From Clostridiales bacterium (GTDB lineage: Bacteria > Bacillota > Clostridia > Christensenellales > Aristaeellaceae): 64,000 nt of DNA. The DNA lies in assembly GCA_015056085.1 (NCBI GenBank), contig SVHA01000001.1, positions 62,001 to 126,000 on the forward strand, written 5' to 3'. Position numbers and translations under genes: made by a program. Of this stretch, positions 16,824 to 24,967 are shown piece after piece. A model generated the notes under the pieces. That model was not told the origin of the DNA. It did not search any database and saw only the letters and a list, made by a program, of their open reading frames with translations. The stretch's first letter is position 1, and every line of letters starts with the position of its first letter.

Positions 16824-18491
16824 TTGTCTCTTAAACCGATTTATGAAAAAGCCCCGCTGATGACCCTTGCTGCGCTGCCCCTTCGTGCCGGACAATGCCG
16901 CAGTGTGCTGCCCCAGTTGAGGAGGCTCTATGCTCTGGGTCAGGCGGCTCCGGAGAACGTTTGCCTGTGGGAAGGTCTGTTCCGCACGGCGTGTCTGGTA
17001 AAGGATCAGCCCCTTCAGGAGCCTGTGGTGCGCCTGATGAATGAGGCCCTTTCCCGTCAGCAGCCCTCCGGCGAACTGCCCGGCAGCGTCGCCGAACAGG
17101 TGGCGCTGATGCGGGCGGCCTATGCCGTGTATGAATTCGACACTGACCGCGTCCGTCTGGAAAAGATGGCGCTGTGGTGCGGCTGGGCCTGTGAAAACTG
17201 GGAAAACGTGCTGGCGGACCGGGAAGTGCGTGTGCGCCCCGGCGAACTGATGGAACTGCTGTGCAGCCTGTATCGCATCACCGGCAAGGCGGCGCTGATG
17301 GAACTGTGCAAGCGCCTCCGTGCCCAAGGCATGGACTGGACCAGCGTGCTCCACACCTTCAGCCAGCAGCGGCCCCTCATGCGGGAAATGCCTTTTGACC
17401 TGCTTCAGGCCCACATGGCTGATGAGCGGGAGCACGAGAGCGGCTACTATACCCGGCTGTATCTGACCAATCACAGTGAATATCTGGCGGATGGCGTGCG
17501 CAGTGCCGTGACCTGCGGACGCTTCAGCGGCAGCGGCTCGGAACTGTCTGCACCCCGCACCGGCTGGGAGAAAATCACCCGCTATCATGGCGCTGTCTGC
17601 GGCGGTGTGACGGGTGATGAAACCCTGGCGGGCGCTTCTCCCGCGGCAGGCGTATCTGCCGCAGGGCTGGGCGCCTGGGCGGAATCCCTTGCCAGCGTGG
17701 ACGAGCCGTGGGCCTATGACGCCCTGGAAGTGCTTGTGGCCAATGCGCTGCCCGTTGCCGCCGGCGAGGAGGAAATCCAGTGCGTGCAGCAGGTGAATCA
17801 GGTGGGCGAGTCCCGCCGGTATCATCTGGGTGCTGATTTGCCCCTGCGCAGCCTCAACCGCCTGATGCGGGGCTATGCGGCTGTTGCCTCCTGTGCTGTC
17901 ACCCAGCGCCCGGAAGGTCCCGCTGTCAACTTGTATCTGCCCGGCGAATATATCGTTCCCGCCGAAAACGGCGCCATGCTGCTGAAAATCCGGGAAGAGA
18001 AGGGCGAAAAGGTCATCACCGTGCGGGTGAAGGAAGCCTTCCGTGCTGAAATGAAACTCCGTGTTCCCAAGTGGGCCAGGGAAACCACGGTGAGCATCAA
18101 CGGCCTGCCCATGGATGCAGCCTGCGAGAACCTGGAAGTGGAAATCGACCGTGTGTGGGAAAACGGCGACACCGTGACGGTGGCCTTCTCTGCGCCCTTG
18201 CAGGTGCTGGAAGGGTATCATCAGGGCGCCTGCATCATGGCGGGCCCGGTGCTCTATGCCATGGATGCTGCTTCTGACTCTCCCAACAACGTGGCCCTGT
18301 GCGGCGAGCCTGTCATGGATGGCGAAGGCCGCATTACCGCCCCTGTGCGCCTTGTGCCCGACTGGAAGAATACGACCGGCGACATTCCCGTGCTGCCCCG
18401 CACGGAGGGAGACGTGCTCCATGTGGCCCTTGTGCCCTATGCCGACGCCAAGCGACCCGTGGCGCTGTTTCCCCGGGGGAAGCAGGCATGA
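16824..18491 (+). CDS. GH127/DUF1680-like protein, probably catalytically altered
   Basis: 555 residues. The C-terminal half matches the beta-sandwich part of GH127 (DUF1680) beta-L-arabinofuranosidases: LRVPKWARETTVSINGLP, then VEIDRVWENGDTVTVAFSAP and AGPVLYAMD. The N-terminal half is helical, as expected of the (alpha/alpha)6 barrel. In known GH127 enzymes a Cys-Cys pair that binds zinc and supplies the nucleophile stands before a xxNxxR helix. Here that region reads LPLRSLNRLMRGYAAV, so the pair is missing. I infer a non-canonical or inactive homologue. The start is a TTG at 16824, 8 bases after GGAGG; the open frame before it has no ribosome site. The stop overlaps the dus start (ATGA). 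Confidence 0.65.
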   Translation: MSLKPIYEKAPLMTLAALPLRAGQCRSVLPQLRRLYALGQAAPENVCLWEGLFRTACLVKDQPLQEPVVRLMNEALSRQQPSGELPGSVAEQVALMRAAYAVYEFDTDRVRLEKMALWCGWACENWENVLADREVRVRPGELMELLCSLYRITGKAALMELCKRLRAQGMDWTSVLHTFSQQRPLMREMPFDLLQAHMADEREHESGYYTRLYLTNHSEYLADGVRSAVTCGRFSGSGSELSAPRTGWEKITRYHGAVCGGVTGDETLAGASPAAGVSAAGLGAWAESLASVDEPWAYDALEVLVANALPVAAGEEEIQCVQQVNQVGESRRYHLGADLPLRSLNRLMRGYAAVASCAVTQRPEGPAVNLYLPGEYIVPAENGAMLLKIREEKGEKVITVRVKEAFRAEMKLRVPKWARETTVSINGLPMDAACENLEVEIDRVWENGDTVTVAFSAPLQVLEGYHQGACIMAGPVLYAMDAASDSPNNVALCGEPVMDGEGRITAPVRLVPDWKNTTGDIPVLPRTEGDVLHVALVPYADAKRPVALFPRGKQA

Positions 18492-19438
18492 CCACCTTCC
18501 GACTTGCCCCGCTGGCGGGCATTACTGACTGGCCCTTCCGCCTGCTGTGCTTTGAGCAGGGCTGTGACGTCGCTTACACGGAAATGGTCAGCGCCATGGG
18601 ATACCTGTGTGCGCCGAGGAATCACCCGGCGACGGTGTCCCTGCTGGAAAGGCATCCCGACGAGCCAAAACTGATTCTGCAGATTTTCGGCAAGGAGGCC
18701 GACCTGATGGCCCGTGCCGCCCACGAACTGTCACGACTGAGCCGCTATGACGGCATTGACATCAACATGGGCTGTCCGGCCCACAAGGTAGCCTGTTCCG
18801 GCGAAGGCAGCGGCATGATGCGCAACCCCGAAAACGCTGAAAAGATCGTCCGGGAAGTGGTCAAGGCTTCGGCATTGCCGGTGTCCGTGAAAATGCGGCT
18901 GGGCTGGGACGACAAGTCCATCAACGTGCTGGACATGGCGAAAATGTGCCAGGATGCCGGCGTGAGCGAGATTGCCGTGCATGGCCGCACAAGGATGCAG
19001 CAGTACAGCGGCGTGGCCGACTGGGACATGATCACCCGGGTGAAGGAAGCAGTGGACATCCCGGTGCTGGGCAACGGCGACATCTTCACCGGAGAGGACG
19101 GCATCAGAAAACTGCGTTCCTCCGGCGTCGACGGTCTGCTGATTGGCCGGGGCGCTTTGGGCAACCCGTGGATTTTCCGGGATTTGCAGGCCGCTATGAA
19201 GGGCGAGACCCCGCCGGAAATCACCCTGCAGCATCGTATCGATACGGCGTTACGCCACTATGATATGCTTCTTTCCTGGAAGCCCCAAAGGGTTGCCGTC
19301 AATGAAATGCGAAAGCACATCGGCTGGTACATCCACGGCCTGCGGGGAGCGGCGCAGATGCGGGCCCGCATCAACGCCATTGATTCCCCCGACGAAGCCA
19401 AAGAAACCCTGCGGAATTTCGTTTTCTCGCAGGAATGA
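18488..19438 (+). CDS. dus: tRNA-dihydrouridine synthase
   Basis: FMN enzyme that reduces uridines in tRNA; 316 residues. Signatures seen: LAPLAGITDWPFR at the N-terminus, INMGCPAHKV with the catalytic Cys, VSVKMRLGWDD, IAVHGRTRMQQYSG and VLGNGDIFTGED with LLIGRGALGNPWIF. The subfamily looks DusB-like but is not certain. The ATG at 18488 shares ATGA with the stop of the GH127-like gene, so the two are translationally coupled. Confidence 0.95.
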   Translation: MTTFRLAPLAGITDWPFRLLCFEQGCDVAYTEMVSAMGYLCAPRNHPATVSLLERHPDEPKLILQIFGKEADLMARAAHELSRLSRYDGIDINMGCPAHKVACSGEGSGMMRNPENAEKIVREVVKASALPVSVKMRLGWDDKSINVLDMAKMCQDAGVSEIAVHGRTRMQQYSGVADWDMITRVKEAVDIPVLGNGDIFTGEDGIRKLRSSGVDGLLIGRGALGNPWIFRDLQAAMKGETPPEITLQHRIDTALRHYDMLLSWKPQRVAVNEMRKHIGWYIHGLRGAAQMRARINAIDSPDEAKETLRNFVFSQE

Positions 19439-19501
19439 GGGAAACTGAATCGTTGTTTTGATTGAAACCAGATCATCCTGGTTGAAAGGAAGGTGTTATC
19501 T

Positions 19502-20911
19502 GTGGGAAAAAGGCTGATGGCTCTGTTGGCAGCGCTGTTGATGCTTCTCAGTGTCGCCTGTGCAGAGATCACGCTCTTTGACAGCCTCCCGGACACCTGG
19601 CAGGAGGATACCTCCCCCCTGCAAATGAACGTCACCGTGGAAGCGAAGGCCATGTCGGAGTTCGATGAGCCCCGACTGGCGCTGCTCAATGATCTGCTGA
19701 AGCACCTTTCCTTTGAAATCCGGCATCAGCGGCTTATCACGGAAAATCAGAGCCATGTGACCGTGCTGGCGGAAGGCCAGCTTGTGACAGCGCTGGGGTT
19801 GCAGCAGAGTGATGGCTCCGACGCCATGATGCAGCTTTCTGCCTTACCCCATGTCACCTACAGCGGCGCTGACCCGGTGACCTCCCTGCTGGGTGAAAGC
19901 GAAGATGCCTTCTTTGGACTTGATGAAACTTCTTCCTCCTGGCTGGAAGATGGCTATCAGCTGCTGATGGTGCTGGAAGAAACCCTTGGCGAATATTGCC
20001 AGAGCAAGGAAGTCAATACCACCATTGAAGACATGGGCCGTGCCCGCAGGATGGAGGATTACACTGTATCCAAGGAGGATGCGCCCTCTCTGGCGGAAAA
20101 ACTGTCCGCTGTCTGCCCGGAAGGCCCGCTGGGTGAACTGCTGGGTCGCCTGGTGTTCTCCGGCAAGCAGACGCTGCGTGTCTACCGCACCGAGGCCGGC
20201 GTGCCGCTGCGGGTGGAATACAACGGCGCTTGCGGCACGGACGAGGAACACCTGCGGACGGTGCACATTCTGTGGCGACTGCGCCGGGATGATACTTCCT
20301 GGCGGGATGAACTGACCCTGACGTCTCCTGCCCAGAAGGGCAGCGACCGGGATACTCTCAATTACAGCCAGTTGATCACCCCCAAGAACAAGCAGCGCAC
20401 CATGAAGGGCGACTTCAGTTACGCTTCGTCCCGGGAAGGCGTTGTGTCCACCTGGGAAGGGGAGTGGCAACTGAAAACCGCGCCTGCCAAGGACGAAACG
20501 AAACTCTCCGGCGAGTTTTTCATCCGCTATCAGCCCGAAAAGGACGGCGATTGGCAAAAGACCACCTGCACGCCGGATTTCACCCTGTATCACACCGAAG
20601 GCGTGCCCACCCTGTCGGGCACGCTCAACATGAAGACCCACCAGGACAATGTGCTGAAGGAAGAGTACCTGCTGACGGCTGATATCTTCCGCACCGGCTA
20701 CACCAGTTGGTCCATGCGGGAGGAAACGGTCTATCTGGACACCCTTTCCGCCGATGAACTGGCTGACGCTTCCCAAAGCATCACCGAGGCCGTCTCCGGC
20801 GAGTTCCTGCTCAATATCATCCGCTTCGTGCCCCAGGAGGATTTGATGTTCCTCTTCGCTGATCTGCCGGAGGAGACGGTCAACGCTATTATGGATGCCG
20901 CCAAAGAATAA
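19502..20911 (+). CDS. secreted protein of unknown function
   Basis: 469 residues, family not recognised. It starts at the GTG at 19502, 8 bases after AGGAAGG (an upstream GTG at 19493 falls inside that site). It has a signal peptide with a basic start, a Leu-rich core and a probable type I cleavage at ACA-E. SVAC resembles a lipobox only poorly. The mature part is acidic and beta-rich with alternating charged and hydrophobic strands (RTVHILWRLRRDDTSWRDEL, SGTLNMKTHQDN) and no catalytic motif I could identify. The next gene is similar in size, export and style and lies 26 bases downstream; they probably form one operon. Confidence 0.8.
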   Translation: MGKRLMALLAALLMLLSVACAEITLFDSLPDTWQEDTSPLQMNVTVEAKAMSEFDEPRLALLNDLLKHLSFEIRHQRLITENQSHVTVLAEGQLVTALGLQQSDGSDAMMQLSALPHVTYSGADPVTSLLGESEDAFFGLDETSSSWLEDGYQLLMVLEETLGEYCQSKEVNTTIEDMGRARRMEDYTVSKEDAPSLAEKLSAVCPEGPLGELLGRLVFSGKQTLRVYRTEAGVPLRVEYNGACGTDEEHLRTVHILWRLRRDDTSWRDELTLTSPAQKGSDRDTLNYSQLITPKNKQRTMKGDFSYASSREGVVSTWEGEWQLKTAPAKDETKLSGEFFIRYQPEKDGDWQKTTCTPDFTLYHTEGVPTLSGTLNMKTHQDNVLKEEYLLTADIFRTGYTSWSMREETVYLDTLSADELADASQSITEAVSGEFLLNIIRFVPQEDLMFLFADLPEETVNAIMDAAKE

Positions 20912-20937
20912 CCGAGCCTTTTTGAGGAGGTTTTCCC

Positions 20938-22479
20938 ATGAAAAGATTCCTGTGTCTGATGGTCAGCCTGATGCTGCTGGCCGCCGTTGCGTCCGCCCAG
21001 GCGATTACGCTGCCGGAGAAGTTCTCTCATCAGGTGGAACTGGGCAGCGGCGTGAAGGGCTCCTTCACCCTGGACGTCAGCGGCAGTGCGTCCTGGCTGA
21101 ATGTGCTTTTGCCCTTCAATGGCGCTGAACTGCAGCTGCGTTACATTGCGCCCCTGAACGCCAATCAGGACCTTCAGCTCTATCTGGAGGACGAGGATGG
21201 CGTGCAGCACGGCAAGATGCACCTGTCTCTGGCGGAGGATTATGCTGCCTTCACCACGGAGCTGATACCGGACACGGTGTTGACTCTGCCCATGGGCGAA
21301 AAACTTGCCGCTCAACTTTCCGGGAAGACGCCAAATAAGCCCGCTTTTTTCCCGGCGCTGATGGAGATCGTCTCCGCAGCCCGCATGGATACCACCGGTA
21401 CTCTGCCGGATTTCTCCGCCCGGTATGAGGCGGCACTGGAAATCTGGCTGGCGGATTACGCCCATGAGCCGGAGACCATCAAGGACAAAAACAGCGACGC
21501 CCGCCTCGTGCTGCGCCATGACATCCCTGCGGCAGACCTGAAGGATGAAATCAAAATCCTGATGGGTCAGCTGCTCAAGGATGACGCTTTTGTTGCCTGG
21601 CTGCATCAGTATATGGACGCCGATCAGGCTGCGGTGTATCTTAACCCCGATCTGCTGTATTACTACGAAGCGCTGATCGACGCCATGCCGCTGGAAGGGG
21701 AGATTCTCCTCACCAGGCGCCTGACCTCCATGGGCGACGTGCTGTCCACCGACCTCACGCTGCCTCTGCCTGAGGAAACCATGGGTTATTCCTGCCTGAA
21801 GGCTTATGTCACGCCGGAAACTATGCGCCTGAGCCTCACCGGCACGGAAAACACGGTGGAGGTGGAAATGGACACCACCGCCCTCAATGCGGAAACCACC
21901 CAGTGGAGCGGCATCCTGCGGTATCTGCCCGCGGAAGGCGAGAAGTACTCCGCGTTTGTGGATGTGAAGGAAACCCGCACTGTGGAAGGCTATGACGAAA
22001 AGGGTTACAGCCACGAATACATCACCATTGAAGGCAGCGCCCGCCCTGACTTCACCCATCTGGGGGATGATGAAGCCGCCAAGGCTGAATATGCTGATTT
22101 TGCCCCTGTGAGCGCCAAGACCACGATGCATTTCTACTCCAAGAGTCAAAATAACAACCCCACCACCTGCAAGTGGACGCTGGAAGCCGCCTTCCCCGAG
22201 GGCGAAATCGCTTCGGAAGGCACCTTCAAGACCACGAATCAGTGGATCACCACGGCCATCGGCAATGAGGGCGAAGACTTCCTGACCCTTGCCCCTGAAC
22301 GTCAGGAGGAACTCACCAACACTTTCATGGACAACGCCGCCATGACGGTGTTCAACCTCAGCGGTGTGAGTCTGCCTGTTGTCAGCGAACCGCCGGTGAA
22401 GGAACCTGCGGAAGTCCCTGCTGAAACCCCTGCGGAAGATGCTGCAGCAATGCCCACGGACGCTCCTGTGCAGGAATAA
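20938..22479 (+). CDS. secreted protein of unknown function with Pro/Glu/Ala tail
   Basis: 513 residues, not recognised. Clear signal peptide (MKRFLCLMVSLMLLAAVASA, cleavage after ASA). The mature part is acidic; some passages (SGILRYLPAEGEKYSAFVDV, and TTMHFYSKSQNNNPTTCKWT) recall the strand pattern of the upstream protein, so the two may be distant paralogues. The last about 40 residues are a Pro/Ala/Glu/Val low-complexity tail. GAGGAGG lies 9 bases before the ATG. No membrane anchor or sorting signal, so the product should be released or held by its tail. Confidence 0.8.
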   Translation: MKRFLCLMVSLMLLAAVASAQAITLPEKFSHQVELGSGVKGSFTLDVSGSASWLNVLLPFNGAELQLRYIAPLNANQDLQLYLEDEDGVQHGKMHLSLAEDYAAFTTELIPDTVLTLPMGEKLAAQLSGKTPNKPAFFPALMEIVSAARMDTTGTLPDFSARYEAALEIWLADYAHEPETIKDKNSDARLVLRHDIPAADLKDEIKILMGQLLKDDAFVAWLHQYMDADQAAVYLNPDLLYYYEALIDAMPLEGEILLTRRLTSMGDVLSTDLTLPLPEETMGYSCLKAYVTPETMRLSLTGTENTVEVEMDTTALNAETTQWSGILRYLPAEGEKYSAFVDVKETRTVEGYDEKGYSHEYITIEGSARPDFTHLGDDEAAKAEYADFAPVSAKTTMHFYSKSQNNNPTTCKWTLEAAFPEGEIASEGTFKTTNQWITTAIGNEGEDFLTLAPERQEELTNTFMDNAAMTVFNLSGVSLPVVSEPPVKEPAEVPAETPAEDAAAMPTDAPVQE

Positions 22480-22515
22480 GTCCTGCAAATATAAATTACA
22501 GTTAGGTTGATGCAT

Positions 22516-22740
22516 ATGGACCAACATCGAAAGAAAATGCGGGTGCCGATCATCGTCACTGTGCTGTCGGTGTTGTATTATGCTGCATACTTTGGGTTGC
22601 TGATTGCCATGCTGGACGGCATTTGGAAATACCTGCTGGGTTTGTTGCCATTGGCAATATCTGCACTGATGATTGCAGTCTGCCGTGAAAGAATCCGGGA
22701 AATCAAAGGAGGAGAAGAAGATGATCTTAGTCAATACTGA
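22516..22740 (+). CDS. small two-helix membrane protein
   Basis: 74 residues. A basic N-terminus (MDQHRKKMR) is followed by two hydrophobic helices (PIIVTVLSVLYYAAYFGLLI and LLGLLPLAISALMIAV) and a charged C-terminus (RERIREIKGGEEDD). The ATG at 22516 is preferred over 22510 by spacing from TTAGG. It overlaps the next gene by 20 bases, whose AGGAGG site lies inside it. Function unknown; it may partner the YbjQ-family protein. Confidence 0.65.
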   Translation: MDQHRKKMRVPIIVTVLSVLYYAAYFGLLIAMLDGIWKYLLGLLPLAISALMIAVCRERIREIKGGEEDDLSQY

Positions 22741-23032
22741 TTACATTACCGGAAAAGAACTGGAAATGCTGGGTCTTGTGCGCGGAAGCACGATTCAGAG
22801 CAAGCACGTGGGCAAGGACATTTTGCAGAGTTTCAAGACCCTTGTGGGCGGTGAACTCAAGTCGTATAATGAGATGATGAACGAGGCGCGGGCGATTGCC
22901 ACCAAGCGCATGGTGGCTGAAGCCGAGGAACTGGGGGCTGACGCCGTTGTGAATATCCGCTATTCCTCTTCTTCCATCATGCAGGGCGCAGCGGAAGTCA
23001 TCGCCTACGGCACTGCAGTCAAGTTCAAATAA
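22721..23032 (+). CDS. YbjQ/UPF0145-family heavy-metal-binding-domain protein
   Basis: 103 residues matching the YbjQ (PF01906) family: GLVRGSTIQSKHVGKDIL, YNEMMNEARAIATKRM, then GADAVVNIRYSSSSI and VIAYGTAVKF. Family members form pentamers; the biochemical role is not established. The ATG at 22721 follows GGAGGAGAAGAAG. Coupled to the upstream small membrane protein. Confidence 0.9.
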   Translation: MILVNTDYITGKELEMLGLVRGSTIQSKHVGKDILQSFKTLVGGELKSYNEMMNEARAIATKRMVAEAEELGADAVVNIRYSSSSIMQGAAEVIAYGTAVKFK

Positions 23033-23046
23033 CATATTTCGAAATG

Positions 23047-23076
23047 AAAAAAGCCGTTGACATCAACGGCTTTTTT
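23047..23076. terminator. bidirectional terminator
   Basis: AAAAAAGCCGTTGA pairs with TCAACGGCTTTTTT: T-rich on both strands, between the convergent ybjQ-like and ispDF genes. Confidence 0.95.
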
Positions 23077-23083
23077 GATTGTC

Positions 23084-24229
23084 TTAACCTACCTGCACCA
23101 TGCACACTGCCTGAGCGCTGATGCCTTCCTCCCGGCCTTCAAAGTTCAGTTTCTCGGTGGTGGTGGCCTTCACGTTCACAAAGGACACATCCACACCCAA
23201 CGTGTCGGCAATGTTTTTCCGCATCTGCGGGATGTAAGGCAGCAGCTTGGGCTTTTGCGCTACGATGGTTACATCGCAGTTGACAATGTGTGCACCCTTG
23301 CTTTTCAGCAGCGCTGTCACGTGCTCCAGCAGCTTCATGGAGGAAATGCCCTTGTAGGCGGGATCGGTGTCGGGGAAATGCTTGCCGATGTCCCCCAGGG
23401 CCATGGCGCCCAGCATGGCGTCCATCAGCGCATGGAGGGCTACATCAGCGTCGCTGTGCCCCAGCAGTCCCGTGGTGTGGGGGATGTCCACGCCGCAGAG
23501 AATCAGTCTCCGCCCTTCCACCAGACGGTGTACGTCATATCCCTGGCCGATGCGGAAAAGGGGAGCGGTTGAATTCAGATAGGCCTGTGCCACGATCATG
23601 TCCTCCGGTGTGGTGAGTTTCAGGTTCCGTCGGTCGCCCAGCACCAGTTGCACGGGGTGGATTCTCTCCACCAGAGAGGCGTCGTCCGTGCCGGTGAAGC
23701 CATCCTTGTCCGCCTGGGCATACGCCGCTTTGAGCAGGTCAAGGGTAAATCCCTGGGGCGTCTGCATGGCCTGTAAAGTGGCTCTGTCTGGGGTGGAAAC
23801 CACCAGTCCTGCGTCATCCACCACCTTGATGGTGTCCGTGCAGGGGAGGGCCGCCGCCGCTGCGCCTGTTTTCAGCACGCTGTTTTTGACCCGCTGGATG
23901 GTGCCTTCGTCCACAAGACACCGTGCGCCGTCGTGAATCAGCACATGGGTGCAATCAGCGGGCAGCGCATCAAGCCCCTTACGGACGGACTCCTGACGGG
24001 TGCTTCCGCCGCAGCAGATGATGACGTCCCTGTTTTCCCGGGCAAAAAGGGTCTCTATGGCGCTTTTGTCCTCCTGCCGGGAAACGATCACCATGCCATC
24101 CACAAGGCCGTCAAAGGCCCTTGCAGAGCGCAAAATGACCTCTTCACCTTGAAGCGAGAGCAGCACCTTGTTGCCTTTTGCTGCCATGCGGGAACCGCTG
24201 CCCCCGGCGAGGATGATGGCGTACCACAT
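23084..24229 (-). CDS. ispDF: bifunctional IspD/IspF isoprenoid enzyme
   Basis: One 381-residue polypeptide with both MEP-pathway activities. Residues 1-220 are IspD (MEP cytidylyltransferase): [11 protein letters not shown] nucleotide loop, HDGARCLV, and [10 protein letters not shown]. Residues 225-381 are IspF (MEcPP synthase): the metal site DVH at 232-234 with GHSDADV, and [15 protein letters not shown] at the end. The order IspD-IspF is the usual one for natural fusions. GGAGGAG lies 5 bases before the start at 24229; the open frame upstream to 24421 shadows rqcP. The gap of 19 bases to rqcP suggests a shared transcript. Confidence 0.96.
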   Translation of the reverse strand: MWYAIILAGGSGSRMAAKGNKVLLSLQGEEVILRSARAFDGLVDGMVIVSRQEDKSAIETLFARENRDVIICCGGSTRQESVRKGLDALPADCTHVLIHDGARCLVDEGTIQRVKNSVLKTGAAAAALPCTDTIKVVDDAGLVVSTPDRATLQAMQTPQGFTLDLLKAAYAQADKDGFTGTDDASLVERIHPVQLVLGDRRNLKLTTPEDMIVAQAYLNSTAPLFRIGQGYDVHRLVEGRRLILCGVDIPHTTGLLGHSDADVALHALMDAMLGAMALGDIGKHFPDTDPAYKGISSMKLLEHVTALLKSKGAHIVNCDVTIVAQKPKLLPYIPQMRKNIADTLGVDVSFVNVKATTTEKLNFEGREEGISAQAVCMVQVG

Positions 24230-24248
24230 AGGTTCTCCTCCTTCAGGG

Positions 24249-24521
24249 TCAATTGCGCTGGGCGAGTACGCCCTCGTCCTCCGAGAGAATGCGGTACATA
24301 TCCGCAGCGCCTTCCTTGCGGACGGTCTCCTGAATGGCGAGGATTTCATAATGGCCGTATTTATCGCCAAAGCGGATGGACATCTTGTCACCCACCTTGA
24401 CTTCAGCGCCGGGTTTGGCAACCTTGCCGTTGAGGGTCACACGGCCGCCGCTGCAGGCCTCATTAGCCACGGTGCGGCGTTTGATAATGCGGGAAACCTT
24501 GAGGAACTTGTCCAGTCGCAT
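24249..24521 (-). CDS. rqcP: S4-domain RNA-binding protein RqcP/YabO
   Basis: 90 residues beginning [20 protein letters not shown], an S4 domain of the YabO/RqcP (Hsp15-like) family that helps RqcH in ribosome-associated quality control (C-terminal alanine tailing of stalled chains). In B. subtilis yabO follows yabN, and here only hup intervenes. The terminator of hup lies in its leader, so expression depends on read-through or a promoter not recognised. Confidence 0.92.
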   Translation of the reverse strand: MRLDKFLKVSRIIKRRTVANEACSGGRVTLNGKVAKPGAEVKVGDKMSIRFGDKYGHYEILAIQETVRKEGAADMYRILSEDEGVLAQRN

Positions 24522-24557
24522 ATCGATAACTCCTTTGCATGGAAAAGGGGAGGGCTG

Positions 24558-24596
24558 ATAAAAAGATACGCCCGTCAGTGCGAGACTGCGGGCGTA
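24558..24596 (-). terminator. terminator after hup, within the rqcP leader
   Basis: On the minus strand TACGCCCGCAG pairs with CTGACGGGCGTA (one bulge) and is followed by TCTTTTTATC. It should end most hup transcripts and limit read-through into rqcP. Confidence 0.8.
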
Positions 24597-24618
24597 GTGG
24601 ACATAACAGTGCGAAGAA

Positions 24619-24894
24619 TTAGCCGTTGACGGTGTCCTTCAGCGCCTTGCCAGCCTTGAAAACGGGAGCCTTGGAGGCAGCGATTTCAATTTCCTCGTTG
24701 GTGCGGGGGTTGCGGGCGGTGCGGGCGGGACGGTCCTTGATTTCGAAGGAACCGAAGCCGACGATCTGGACCTTCTCACCAGCGGTCAGGGTCTCGGTGA
24801 TCACTTCCACCACGGCGTTCAGGGCCTTCTCGGCTTCCTTCTTGTTCAGGCCAGTCTTGGCGGCCAGAGCAGCAGTCAGTTCGGACTTATTCAT
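24619..24894 (-). CDS. hup: HU-family DNA-binding protein
   Basis: Small nucleoid protein that bends DNA, 91 residues, the standard length. Visible: MNKSELTAALAAKTGLNKKEA, VQIVGFGSFEIKDRPAR and the DNA-binding arm ARNPRTNEEIEI ending in FKAGKALKD. GGAGG lies 9 bases before the start at 24894. It sits between yabN and rqcP, a placement common in Clostridia. Confidence 0.97.
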   Translation of the reverse strand: MNKSELTAALAAKTGLNKKEAEKALNAVVEVITETLTAGEKVQIVGFGSFEIKDRPARTARNPRTNEEIEIAASKAPVFKAGKALKDTVNG

Positions 24895-24967
24895 GGGATA
24901 ATCCTCCTTCATGTATCCATGCGTCTGCATGTTGATTGATTTTACAGCAATGCACCCGAAGGGAACA

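Noticed and set aside
24895-24967. Promoter for hup
   Set aside because: Searched the gap before hup; no -35/-10 pair with acceptable spacing, so none is claimed.
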